DNA of 64,000 nt from Phorcus lineatus (lineage: Eukaryota > Mollusca > Gastropoda > Trochida > Trochidae): positions 36,950,054 to 37,014,053 of the forward strand of contig OV121094.1 in NCBI GenBank assembly GCA_921293015.1. Reading direction: 5' to 3'. Each line of letters begins with the position of its first letter. Positions within the stretch are counted from its first letter, which is position 1. The translations under genes were made by a program, and so were the position numbers. Shown in pieces: positions 36,901 through 48,300 of this stretch. The notes beneath the pieces are model-generated. The model was not told the DNA's origin. It saw nothing but the letters and a program-made list of their open reading frames with translations, and did no database searches.

Positions 36901-39165
36901 TCTCAATAAGTACCGTAGACAGATCCACATGGGGGATTCTGACTCTATTTAACTTGTTCATTGCCACGTGAGGGAATTTCTCGAACTCCAGCACCGTCTC
37001 CTCCTTATTGTCAAAAGCGTGAATTTCTCAATATTAACCTTAAAAACGCCCCATGTTTTTAAAACTTTCAATGTTTGAAAGTGCCAAATGTGGGAATTTA
37101 TCTACAATTACCGTAGACAGTGCCACGTGGGTTAATTTCTCAATATTTACCTTGGACAGTGCCACGTGGGGGAATTTCTCAATATTTACTTTAGACAGTG
37201 CCACGTGGGTAAATTCACTATATTAACCTTGGACAGTGCCCCGTGGAGGAATTTCTCAATATTTACCTTAGACAGTGCCACGTGGGGGAATTCACTATAT
37301 TTACCTTTGACAGTACCACGTGAGGGAATTTCTCAATATTTACCTTGGACAGTGCCACGTGGGGGAACTTCTCACTATTTACTTTAGACAGTGCCACGTG
37401 GGTAAATTCACTATATTAACCTTGGACAGTGCCCCGTGGAGGAATTTCTCAATATTTACCTTAGACAGTGCCACGTGGGGGAATTCACTATATTTACTTT
37501 AGACTGTGCCCCGTGAGGGAATTTCTAAATATTTACCTTTGGCAGTGCCCCGTGGGGGAATTTCTCAATATTTACCTTGGACAGTGCCACGTGGGGGAAT
37601 TTCTCAATATTTACCTCAGACAGTTCCACGTGGGGGAATTTCTCAATATTTACTTTCGACAGTGCCACGTGGGGAAATTCACTATATTAACCTTTGACAG
37701 TGCCCTGTGAGGGAATTTCTCAATATTTACTTTCGACAGTGCCACGTGGGGAAATTCACTATATTAACCTTTGACAGTGCCCCGTGAGGGAATTTCTCAA
37801 TATTTACCTTGGACAATGCCACGTGGGGGAATTTCTCAATATTTACCTTGGACAGTGCCACGTGGGCGAATTTCTCATTATTTACTTTAGACAATGCCAC
37901 GTGGGGAAATTCACTATATTAACCTTGGACAGTGTCACGTGGGGGAATCTCTCAATATTTACCTTAGACAGTGCCACGTGAGGGAATTTCTCAATATTTA
38001 CCTTTGACAGTGCCACGTGGGAGTAAGTACCAATATATACCTTTGACAGTGCCACGTGTGGGAATTTCTCGAACTCCAGCACCGTCTCCTCCCCCTCCTG
38101 GCCCTCCGTCTGTCCCTTGTAGATTCTACCCGCCGTCACTGTGGACACGCCCATTCCGTCTCCCAGGAAAAGGATGACGTTCTTGGCCACATTGGTGTTG
38201 GACTTGCGGTTCAGGGCGGCGTCTAGAGTGGCTTGAGCTTCGCCTATCCACTCCTGGGCGTTCATATCTGTTATTGATATGATTGGGATCAAACACTAGA
38301 GTTTCGTTTATGACAAACCAAGATAAGGCAAAGATTCGCTGAGGTCAAAGGTGTTTCATATTTTTATCTTCGTTCAACACTTGCGTCATAAAATAAAATA
38401 TTTTAAAAATTGAAACAATTAATAAATTAGTAGTTAACGGATTTCATGTATGTCTTTAAAGAGCAAGTCATCTTATTCATTTCAACATAATTGAAACATG
38501 GCATAGAAATCGAAATACAAAAATTATCAAAATAAAATCAAAGGTTATAGATTGTTTGGATCCAAGCTGAGTTAGATGCAAGTGTCCCTGATAATTTTTT
38601 CCGCGAAGTTCTGTTTAAATAGAAATAGAATCCATAATGTTTCATTTACTAGTTTTTTAAGGTTTTAAAACCCAGATAATCTGTTGTATCAATGCAAGCT
38701 CCGACATAGATACGAGTTTAACTCGCATTCTTTTTACACTTAATTCATTTTTGTTTCATATTCAGTAAACAATCAAATTATGAAATCTATTTAAATGAAA
38801 TAAATATAGGTCGAACAGGACAGCAACAACTTTAAGAATTACAATATATCCTCCTAATTGGTCCAAATGATTGTTTTGAAAATACCATATACTTGGTCAC
38901 TCATGTATATCATTTAGAAATTTACAATAATATTTGTAATATTTTCTGCCATATTGCTACAGATGAATATCTATAATGAGCCTGTTTAAATTAAAGAGAA
39001 GGAGTTATAAAAGTTAAGAAGGGTTCTTCACTCGACAAACTCTTTGATCAAGGTTAAAACGTTATTGAAATTTTACAGTTTTACAATTTCAAACTCACTT
39101 TTTTTCTTATGCATCGCAGCTGATGCGAGAGAAATTAGGAAACAAATCTTCAACGTTGTGCCCAT
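30998..39165 (-). CDS. Alkaline phosphatase ALP2, paralog of ALP1, 10 coding exons
   Basis: Same enzyme family as ALP1, in inverted orientation. Exons in transcript order: 39165-39099, 38267-38041, 36762-36588, 36257-36085, 35728-35621, 35389-35287, 34672-34538, 34360-34169, 32888-32787, 31281-30998. They total 1566 nt (521 aa) with intact phases and no stop or frameshift. Active-site residues: D59, S109 (TPDSAGTAT), H170 and T172, E329, D334 and H338 ([10 protein letters not shown]), D375, H376 and H378, H445. A signal peptide ([16 protein letters not shown]) and a C-terminal hydrophobic tail ([11 protein letters not shown]) predict GPI anchoring. Intron positions and phases match ALP1 exactly. 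Differences: exon 4 is 1 codon longer; exon 9 is 8 codons shorter, lacking the [14 protein letters not shown] stretch; exon 9 has a weak donor (GTTTGT); intron 3 has a normal GT donor; intron 2 is almost entirely splice-donor minisatellite. Confidence 0.92.
31282..31411 (-). repeat. Intron 9 tail shared with ALP1 (inverted copy)
   Basis: Partner of 25545-25674 (for example TTTGGTGTTGACTACCTTCA and GCATTTATACACCCCCTTGA in both). Exon 10 next to it is also unusually similar to that of ALP1. Confidence 0.85.
31430..31900 (-). mobile_element. Probable non-LTR retroelement fragment in ALP2 intron 9
   Basis: On the minus strand the segment ends GCGCTATATGAATTTACTTA plus a short TTA/TTG tract. Upstream (31560-31900) lies sequence resembling widespread invertebrate retroelement 3' regions, including an AGCCATTGGTGGGAG-type stretch. 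No intact frame. Identification rests on pattern memory only. Confidence 0.4.
32408..32758 (+). mobile_element. MITE copy 3 (CATCCTGC family), 28 bp inside ALP2 intron 9
   Basis: Full-length relative with both ends (CATCCTGC...GCAGGATG) and a small internal duplication of TTAATTGAATCCGC near the left end. On the minus strand it begins 28 bp after the exon 9 donor at 32787/32786, which is itself weak (GTTTGT). Confidence 0.88.
33444..33650. mobile_element. Foldback element with duplicated left arm, ALP2 intron 8
   Basis: TGCATCTATCGTTGAATAAA plus ACATAGCAGG occurs twice at the left (33467 and 33516) and once reversed at 33585-33627. Outer arms AGAAATAGAA and TTCTATTTCTT extend the hairpin. 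Confidence 0.75.
33965..33998. promoter_or_regulatory. Pair of CRE palindromes in ALP2 intron 8
   Basis: Two perfect TGACGTCA sites at 33965-33972 and 33991-33998. The motif is the binding site of CREB/ATF factors; function here is untested. Confidence 0.3.
35013..35268 (+). mobile_element. MITE copy 4 (CATCCTGC family), internally deleted, 18 bp inside ALP2 intron 6
   Basis: Both ends are present but about 75 bp of the left half is missing (CTCCTTCC runs directly into AGTGTGAAATGTCG). On the minus strand it starts 18 bp after the exon 6 donor (35287/35286). Confidence 0.88.
36890..37079 (-). repeat. Decayed array units and a displaced copy of the ALP2 exon 2 3' end
   Basis: Between 36966 and 37003 the plus strand repeats the exon 2 end seen at 38053-38090 (GGGAATTTCTCGAACTCC, then AGCACCGTCTCCTCC). 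This is exon sequence beyond the 39-bp unit. It is surrounded by degenerate GTGCCA/ATTTCTCAATA units. It shows that longer segments crossing the exon boundary were also copied into the intron. Confidence 0.75.
37080..38040 (-). repeat. 39-bp splice-donor minisatellite filling much of ALP2 intron 2, about 25 units
   Basis: Homologous unit to the ALP1 exon 2 array. On the minus strand each unit carries CCACGTGGCACTGTC(T/C)AAG|GTAAATATT-like sequence at 38-39 bp spacing. I count 25 units after the exon's own copy ending at 38041. The first units continue in the exon 2 frame ([15 protein letters not shown] repeats) to about 37882, after which indels break it. A higher-order repeat of 5 units (~193 bp) is visible: 37196-37350 recurs at 37389-37540. 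Most units contain the palindrome CACGTG. Confidence 0.93.
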
Positions 39166-40485
39166 TTTGTCCCTTCAGAAAAGATCGACCATCAAGCGGG
39201 GCCGTATAACATTGATATAGGAACATCTGAACAGCAACCGACAAAGTGACTCAAGGGCCATAAATGCTGTGGTCTTGACCTCCTCGTTTAGCTCATATAA
39301 ATCTTATGCATAGTAACTTGTGCAGTATATTAATATGTATGCCTGTTCAAGTGTAATGTAATTGTATATAGTTTTTTTTAAATGTGTGGAAAAAATTGAC
39401 AATCGCTTAAACAAACATCTCTCCGTTGAATTATAATTGGAAATATTTTGGAGAGTAATGTTAAAGAAGTATATATCTCTCATGCAAAATATGTCCGATA
39501 TTCTTGACGATATTATTGGCACCACTGCTTTTAATTTAATAAAATGAAAACAAATTATTCTAGAAATTAGATTTCCAACGAGGACAAACAGGTATTGCAT
39601 ATCATATGTTTGCAGTTGCAAAAGTAGTTCACGGACTCTCCCATGAGTATCAACTTTAATCCTATATCAACGGTCTGAGTCGTGTTTATAAAGTTATAAA
39701 GGTGTCATGGTGAGTATCTCTGTGATTTAACATTCCCATCTCGGAACATGCACCCCTCACAAAGTATGTTGCACTTCAACAATTGGAGGTTTACTGTATG
39801 TGAGAGGACTCGTCAAAATAATTTATTGAGCTCCCGATCCTGATCCGATTTACAAGAGATAATCACCATGAGGGTCTTAAAACTGAAATAACCCGCCCTA
39901 GAGAGGAGTCATTTTATCATGTATCTTATCAAGTCTGTTATGCAAAATATTGAAATGCAGATTAGTGTATCGCTTAACACTAAAAATACCGCCGATGATG
40001 CAACACATAGTTATATGATTTCTGTGGGTTGTACTCAACGTGAAAACGAACAGGTTGACAAGCTTATCATCACGTTTGCTAATTAACATTTTGTACATAT
40101 TTAGCGCACTTGCATTTTGTTTTCAGATTGCAACAGAAGGCAGTTGTATGAGTTTACAAAAACAAAAACCGTTCTTCTTGACAGTTCCCACAGGATTACA
40201 TTGTTGACACTATTAATAGCAAGATACTCGATATTTGCAAGGTTTATGTTATGATAAATATCTAACCTACACATCAGCACCTAAGCTTATAAAACCTATA
40301 AACTACCCCGCACGGTGTTTCAACCAATCAGGTGTCTTCCAGCGTACCAATGAATAGGCTCCTCTCAGAAGTCACTTCCGACGCTTCTTTTGTAACAATA
40401 CGTCAGCTCCAGCACACCAGCTTAGTTGAACTGACTTCTGATGCCTTACTCCTGTAAAGGCGTTTTTATGTTCATGTTTTAAATG

Positions 40486-40620
40486 CGAGCTAAGGAGCCT
40501 AAAGACCGCTGTCGAAAGAAAAGCGTCTGATAGAATGAGTTCGAATCCCGCTAAAGTAAATTATCTTTTTTAATTCATTCTTCGGAACACGGTTGATTTT
40601 AATAAGACTATAACCGGAAC
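40486..40620 (+). mobile_element. tRNA-derived SINE-like fragment
   Basis: A GAGTTCGAATCCCGC box-B-like motif is followed by CGGAACACGGTTGATTTTAA. The tail also occurs at 45690-45720, 54500-54530 and 54675-54710. Not a functional tRNA: no acceptor stem pairing. Confidence 0.5.
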
Positions 40621-40643
40621 GACGTTTCTATCATTAAACTGTT

Positions 40644-41620
40644 TTAAAAGGAGGGTATCAGGGCCCGTTCACTATCATGACTATATGTAATGTTGGAGGT
40701 TGAAGAAGCCGTCGCATAGCAAATCGTTGTGGCATACTCCGAATCTACCTTCCAATCACGATTTGGGGGCAATCTGTCCCATTCCTCTTGCAGCGCAACG
40801 GTCAATTCTTGCATTGTTGTCATTTGACGTTGACGTCGACAAACACGACTCCCGATCATGTCCCAGACATGCTATATAGGGGAAAGGTCGGTATTCATGG
40901 CTGAAAGATGAACCGTCGACCTCCACTTTGAGCGAAAGGCCGAACCATCGGTGCCAGAATGTGGTCACAGTAGTACACACTAGTGACCGTTCCTTGAACC
41001 ATATGGAAGTCCGTTCTGCCAGTCATGGTGATTCCTCCCCCACACCATAACAGACCCAGGCCCGAATAGTTCATGATGTCGTTAGTGTTAACTGATGCTC
41101 ATTTACACGCTTCCAAATGCGAACACGTCTATCAGTGAAATACAGAGTAAATATGGACTCATCTGAGAAGAATACACGCGCCCATCGACGATTACCTCAA
41201 TTTCTACGCTGCCTACTTTATTAACGCTTCTTTGCCATGTGCTGGTGAGTTAATGGTGGCAAAACAAGCGATCGTCGCACATGCAAATGGGCTTCATGTA
41301 GCCGACCTCTAATCATTTGGGGTGTAACTCGAATCCTGTAACTTGGTACAAGTTTACAGAAAGATGATTTTCCGTTTATGCTCGATTTCGCAGGACCTGT
41401 GTATGTATCGATCCTTGGCTTGTGTAGTGGCTCTATGGCGATCTGAACGAGGTCTTCCATCAACATCGTGTGTTTGTTGGTACCGGTTCCACAGTCTGCT
41501 GGTCACAGACTGTGACACGTTAAGCATGTTGGCTACTGCTTGCTGTGTAGAACCTATTTGAAGCATGCCAATAACACGTAGATGTCCATCGTGTTGAAGA
41601 CGTCTCATTGGAAATTAAAC
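40644..41620 (-). pseudogene. Tc1/mariner-type transposase relic
   Basis: The minus strand encodes, in order, a helix-turn-helix segment (GMLQIGSTQQAVANMLNVS, SVTSRLWNRYQQT, DGRPRSDR) at 41608-41354, a second DNA-binding part (GRLHEAHLHVRRSL) to about 41221, and catalytic-core remnants (FSDES-like, then a TVTTFWHRWF region) to 40644. At least two frame changes (between 41466 and 41354, and near 40859-40756) and stops show it is dead. The paired-like HTH followed by a DDE core is typical of Tc1/mariner elements. I could not define its terminal inverted repeats. Confidence 0.8.
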
Positions 41621-44600
41621 GTAATGCACTAAAGCAGGGGGTTAAACAGTCCTAGGCCAGAACTGATAGGAAAGTAAAAATGGATAGGATAAACCAGCAT
41701 GCAGCAGTTTTCATCAGCCCTTCCTTGAAGTCTCAAATTTTACAGTGAAACCCTCTCCCTCATTTGCGTGTCGCACGTGAATCTCGGTGGTTCTGTTGGA
41801 GCGATAAGTTCTTCATCCATGAACATACTCTCATAGTATGTCAAGTGACCATGACTATATATCATACCATAACCTCTTTTGAAGAAACTTAAACCGAACG
41901 TTTAAATTAGATAAAGTTTATATGTCATTTAAATTGTCTTGTATCAATCTAAGTCAAATGAAAAAAAAGTTTCTGTTGTATATCATATGTTATTTCGTGA
42001 CATATATATAAATGAAATTTCAATGTGTTTTTCGTTGCGAAGTACATTGATATGCACCAAGAAACTATCATCACCAATGATATATTTTACGGGTGCTTCT
42101 TTCCGTACTTTGAGACGACAATACTGCAAAGAAAATCATTAGTAAAGATCTGAAATATACGAGAGAAATAACAAATCTCTTTTAAAATGGTTTTAAGATA
42201 TTCTTATATTCTTAAAATGCCCCTAATAATGTAAAAACGGGGAGAGCTTCTTTCAGTTTCGATATAAGGGTGTGATTTTAAGAATAATGTAACAAAAGCT
42301 GAAAAGGAAAACCGTTGGAAAATAGTCTTAATGGGAATAACCTAAATAAATTCATCACTGCTAGGAGAAAAGAAGAAATAGTCACCCTTTCACTTTACTG
42401 ATAAAATTCGATTTTGAGATGATTATTTTTTAAGTAAAACGTGTCGTTTCATTTACCTTGCATGTAGGTGAAACTGTTTCGATTTCAACATTGTGTTGTA
42501 GAGTTGAGATTTATTACATAACTTCACGCTGCCGTTTCCTAAATTCAATGGATCGTTCCAATCCTAGTTTGAACTCGTAAACGAGGAAGCATTTAAAACA
42601 AATTGCTATAGCTTCCATTTTCTTGATGACGTGTATTGTTTAATACATTTTTTTTTATTTTTAATACATAGAGGAAGGTGTTGCTATTGTGTCAGGGGCA
42701 GTAATATGTTTTTTGAAAGATTTTTTTCGAAACATTAAACATTAGTTTAAGGCAAAGGTTTTATCTTCAGATGGCAAAAACATCTCACTAAACAACCCGA
42801 TATTCTGCAGTCGAAAATGAAATAATCAATCTCAAATAAAAACACTTGCGGTTATTTTTACCTTTCAGTCATACCTCTATATGGAAATTAATTCGCATAA
42901 CTTAACTGATCATGTTAAAGGCTCGCTTCTTGTGATTTAAAAAAGATTGTCTTCACATTGGAATCATCTATTTTCGCTTTCTTGAGATCACCTTTCTCTA
43001 TTAAATCATGGACATCCCCTTTAAAGAGACACTCTCAGGAGCGATCTGATACAATTACAAAGTATAGGAACAGTGCGCTGAAGTGCTGGCACAAAAAGTA
43101 TGGTGCAAAGTTTTAGACATTCTCTCCCGACATAGGTAGCTCCGTCATAAATCCTATACCACCTCTGTCTTAATTCGAAGGTTTCTTGTGCACGAAAAGT
43201 AGAACGCTGATTGGATGCACTCAAAGTTAGTTGTGCAATCAGCGGCGCCGTTTCAAAAATTATCATTCAAATCGCCTTCGTTACTTCCGGAAGCTTTACA
43301 AAAGCTGAACTTTATTTGAATTTGCACCTTCCACTTTGAGTCGTCTTTACAGAACACATACACCACATTTTGCGACTGCTTCATTGCACACAGGCCTATA
43401 TGACAACAAATATATGGAAGCGTCAAAATAGTTTACATTAAGTTGTGTGAAACAAGCGTCTTTCACTTGTCTCTGACATCTGCGCCGTCAAGTTGATAAG
43501 ATCACTTTGCATCCAAGTATTAATCTTACAAAACATGTTTAAGAATATTATATAGATAAAAAAAAATTGGATTTGTTACCATAGATAATTTTATGGTACC
43601 TTTGTAATTGATTGGTGTGATGTTTTAGTCAGTTTGGTTAATCACGTCCTTTAGTTGTGCTTACAACTGGGAAGTTCCTAGTTATGCCCCTGATTACCCG
43701 TTTAAAGCAAGTGATGTTATAATGTTCTTGATAATCAATTTAATGTGAATATGTTATGTCATTGTAAGACACATCATTTGTCTTTGCACACCAAATAAGA
43801 AAAAAAACCTTCAGGCAAGAATGTTATATTCTTTTTTATTGAGACAAACAGCGGTCACAAACATCCCTCCGTACATGATATAGTTCAGCCAAAGGCATGC
43901 ACAAAATGTAACTCATGTGCAGAGGGAAGACATCAGAAACTAAAAGACCAGAAATAAAGGATTACAGTCGGACAATATCAAACCACACTACTCGTATAGC
44001 TATGTTTTTAAAATATCCCTTTTACAAATTTGTGATCATTTTGTGGGTTTGTTGTGACATTTCAAGAATCCATAATTCAGATGGAAAATCGTACATGCAT
44101 ACATAAATAGACCCTTCGCTTTTCAGCATTAATATTTCGTAATATGCCATGGCTTGTATCAATACCAAGAAATTATGATGTGATTAAAATAGCTCTATTT
44201 GGCACTGATGTAATTAGTGATAGTTATTTCCCCTTTTGTATCCAGTTATCTATGCAAACTTCTAAAAGCGTCGCTTATCCATGAAAGTTCAGTATTTGAT
44301 TAACTTAATCCTTAAGTATTCGTGGTACGTTAAAAACGAATGCCTGTAGAAATAGATACAAAACGCACAAATATACACAACAAAACACAAAACACTGATC
44401 ACAGTCATTACAATGCCCACTGTTTCACAGTGTATATATCACAGAATATGTATATATATAAAACAAGAACATTCAGGAATTCATTCTGATTTGTATATTT
44501 CATTTATTATTTTGTAAAAGAATATGATAATGTATGAATAGTTTATAGGTATCGTTAGACATAGTAAACCATGCAAACGATTCATTATCATTTATATGAA

Positions 44601-45379
44601 TTTATGTCCTTGGAAGAAGATAATGAACTGAAAGTCGTATAAAAAAATCTAAGCGAAAGTAAAGTTGGATTATCATGACTATTCAATGCACATCCATTGA
44701 CATGTTATTCATGACAAGGTTCATGGTTAAAACAAACAAATGTTATCATCAAACATGTCATTATTTCTAAATATTCATATTCACTAATATTTACATGTAA
44801 TTAACGGACACAAATGCACACAAAGGTATTGTTCAGATCACTCAGGAAATATGGCTAATAGAAATACCTTTATCTATGAAACCTACCTCCTGACTTAATT
44901 TGATCGGTTATAAATAAACTTTATACTTCCTTTCGGTATTGACACGAGGCAAGTTTTTAGAGACTGGCCACAACAGACAACTATGAAGTTTATAAGTATA
45001 AGTATAAAAAACATGAATACATTTTCAATAGTACAATTTTCACATTTCAAGAGAATGAATAGCTTAGAGTGTTGGAGTTAAACTTCCCCCGCAAGGCAAA
45101 ACTCGCGGCAGTAAAATCACTGGCTAGTTTGATGCTTGCTGTATTTCCTCCTCCATTCTGTCCACGCTCATTGTACTCAACAAAACCAGATAGCCCTGGA
45201 TTTTCTGAAATTACTTAAGGTTTCAACTCTCGTCTATGTAGACAGTGTATTCAAAAATCGAATTTTGGTGAAATGCAGCAAGGCTCGAGATTGACACGGG
45301 CGCAACTTATGCCGTGGTGGGGAAGCTGGTTTGAGTCAACTAGTGGATGGACAGAAGCCACGCCCATTTGATGACGTGA
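41621..45379. other. Spacer between the Tc1 relic and the NRF-6-like gene
   Basis: No gene recognised. 43180-43290 (minus strand; GCTGATTGCACAACTAACTT and flanks) matches 21575-21640 in ALP1 intron 7, so both carry pieces of one dispersed repeat. Confidence 0.5.
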
Positions 45380-48300
45380 CTAACTTGAATGGCCGCCGCG
45401 TCTGAATAATATTTTCTCCAGTGTTAGGAATGGCGCTTCAAAGACCAGGGACACGAAGAAGGCAACCATGTACGTTGTGACGGCGTGTCCCATGAACAGG
45501 TAGGCCTGTGGATGGGAGGAATAAAGTTAAGTATTGTTATTTTGACAACAAATAAATAATGCACATGTAGGTTTACTCTCATCTCCTTTCTGATGTGATT
45601 TAGTTTGTTGGACTGCACTGACTAAAATGTCAGGATCTTCACGATGTGGTCTACCAATATGACAGTAGATATGAGACCAAATCTGGTGTCTTAATAAAAT
45701 TGCGCCGTGTTCCGATGAATAAAAAGTTTTTAAATATTTCCTACTGAGATACGAACTCGACCTCGGGCCGCTGTTTTGACGTTACCTCAGTAAGCAATAC
45801 ACAAGGTCTCCAATAAAAAGTTTTGGTATCAGAAACTAGGGCAAGTAACTCTTGTGAACTCCTCAAATTCTTCTAAATTACCAGAACATGCACCTTTAGG
45901 ATGTTGGATGTCTTCAGACCTTGTGGAATGGAGATCACGAAACGATTTCATTACTAGGTAGAGGAATCTGAACAGTATATTCTCGAAACACGGTCGATTG
46001 TAACCAGACTGACAAAATGTAAGACTTACGATATCGTAGTCGATGATGTAGAGAAGAGATCGCTTGCTGAAGACGTGCAGAATCATCATGATCGGGTGCA
46101 CCAGGTAGGCGGCGTACGTCAGTCGAGACAGCGGGATGATGCCACTGAACGACAGGATGTTGTCGATGAAACCTGAAATATACATCACCATGTTTATTTC
46201 ATTTAAACCAATTAAAAGCACTGTAGCACGAAGATTTTTCTATTTCTTCAATCTTTCCCCAATCACCTGAAGAAGGGGCAAGAAGTAGCCCAGAAACGTC
46301 GTGAGAAATCAAATAAAGAAGTTGTTATCCATAAGAATTGTCTAGTATTTCCCCAATCAACACAAGATTATACAAAATGTAATATCTTCAGGGGGTCAAA
46401 CATCTCATTACTCAACCTAATTATTCGAAGGTGTAGAATAAATTATCACGTATCAAGCGAAAACTACATATATATATTATTCTAGTGTTAACTAACTTTT
46501 AATCATTTGAGTACGGGAAACGATAACTCAACTTTTTCCTTTTTGTGAGATCATAATATTTCCGTTCATAAAGAACTACTACAGTGTTGAATTAGTATTG
46601 ACTATCACTGTTTGGCAATTATGCTTGTTCGATTCTTTGAGTAAAATGTTTTTGTCTGAAATGTGCATCACTGAGTGGCCATTTCACTGTTAACTTGGCA
46701 ACTGAGCTATATTTTGACAACTATTTTTTATGCCTGTAAGAAAATTCAGATGACCAAGATGATGTCATCTGAAACATTTAAAATCGATAAGTTCCAATTT
46801 TTTGATAAATGTGATTGCACCTCATACCGTTATCAAGAACTTACATCATCTTGAACGAAGCCTAAAACTATGGACGAATGTACTTGCTCTATATATATAA
46901 CACCTGAAAGCGTGAAGTGGACTTCAAAAACATTATTTTATAACTATTACCAACGGGGATTATTGTTATCAATCAGTAACGATTTTTATATGTGCAATTT
47001 CCGACTTACCTCCCTTTCCGTTGTGACAGGCAAAGACGATCCAGCCCACACACATTGCCCACACCGGTCTGCTGAATGACTCGAAGAGCGCCATCCGCCA
47101 TCTTGCCCAGGGTTCCTTACCCTCGCCTCTGTAGTCGTACGTGATGTAGCAAAGAGTTAGCCCCACCGCCCATGTGATTATCCACCCACACGCCGCTGGG
47201 ATCTGGTGGAGGGAGAGGGTAGGACTGAGACATTGTGACATGAAAATTCTTATAGTGGCTTTACCCTTATACTCCTAACAAACCAGCAAACAAAAACGTT
47301 TCAGAGCCTGATTTCAGGTATAAGGTTTAAAGGCACCAATGGTCAAATCGAGGAACCTTTTCCCAGGAACCAGTTCTGGTCAACTGCTAGGCACCAATGA
47401 AAGTTTAACCGCCCATATATTTCATTATGTTTAGTGGTTCAAATCTATGAAGGGTATTAATAAGTGATTTACTTGAGGAAGACAAGATTTTCGTGGTAAC
47501 CACTTCTTTATTGTGAAATTCACGACGTTTCGGAGTATATGCTAACTGTTGTTTTCATAATGGGTTCAGAAAATATTCATGAACTCCGAAAAGTCGTATA
47601 TTTTTACTTAAAAGCAGATGTCCAGCCACAACATATTGCTTTCGAATGAAATACTTCTTGGTAAAAATGGTTACATAAAGTTTGTTTTTCGATTTATTTA
47701 AGTTTAGCGAGTTAAAAATTTTGAACACATGCTTTTCACAAAAGGAGATAAACTTGCTCTGATAACAGAACCTTGTCTGATCCCTTTGATACTCACGTTC
47801 TTGAGGGTCCCCCTCTTGAACTTGAACATGATGAACCCCAGGAGGATGCCGACCATGTAGGCCGCTACACGGGTCCATGGGGGAATGTACACCTGTTCCC
47901 AGAAGTCCGGGCTCTCCTTCATACTACAGCCAATCAGAACATTACACGTCAATATACATACTCAGTTGCCCATCATAGCCAGATAAACTCTGCTCTTATA
48001 TTTAGAATGCGAAGTCTCATATTTAGCACTACACTATCTGCATAAGTACTATCCTTATATTTTTTCGTTATGAGTTGTGTTCGGGATTCGAGCCAAGACC
48101 CTCAGAATGAGATGCCATACCAGAATGACTGTCCTAAACTCGGAGCTCAATGAAAGGCTGATTGGAATCAAATATGGACTCAATATATATTTTCGATGAC
48201 TAACATATTTCCGAAACATCTATGCACGTGAGCATTTTCCCCGTCATTCTGATCATTGGCCATTTAACGTCTTGCCGCATTTCGACACAACTCGTGGCTT

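Noticed and set aside
37166..37981. Several plus-strand frames ([17 protein letters not shown] repeats)
   Set aside because: Antisense shadows of the ALP2 intron 2 array.
37080..38040. CRISPR array
   Set aside because: The repeats are contiguous with no unique spacers, the genome is animal, and units match the neighbouring exon end.
40530..40560. tRNA gene at the GTTCGAATCC motif
   Set aside because: No acceptor stem or anticodon arm can be formed; better read as a SINE fragment with a shared downstream tail.
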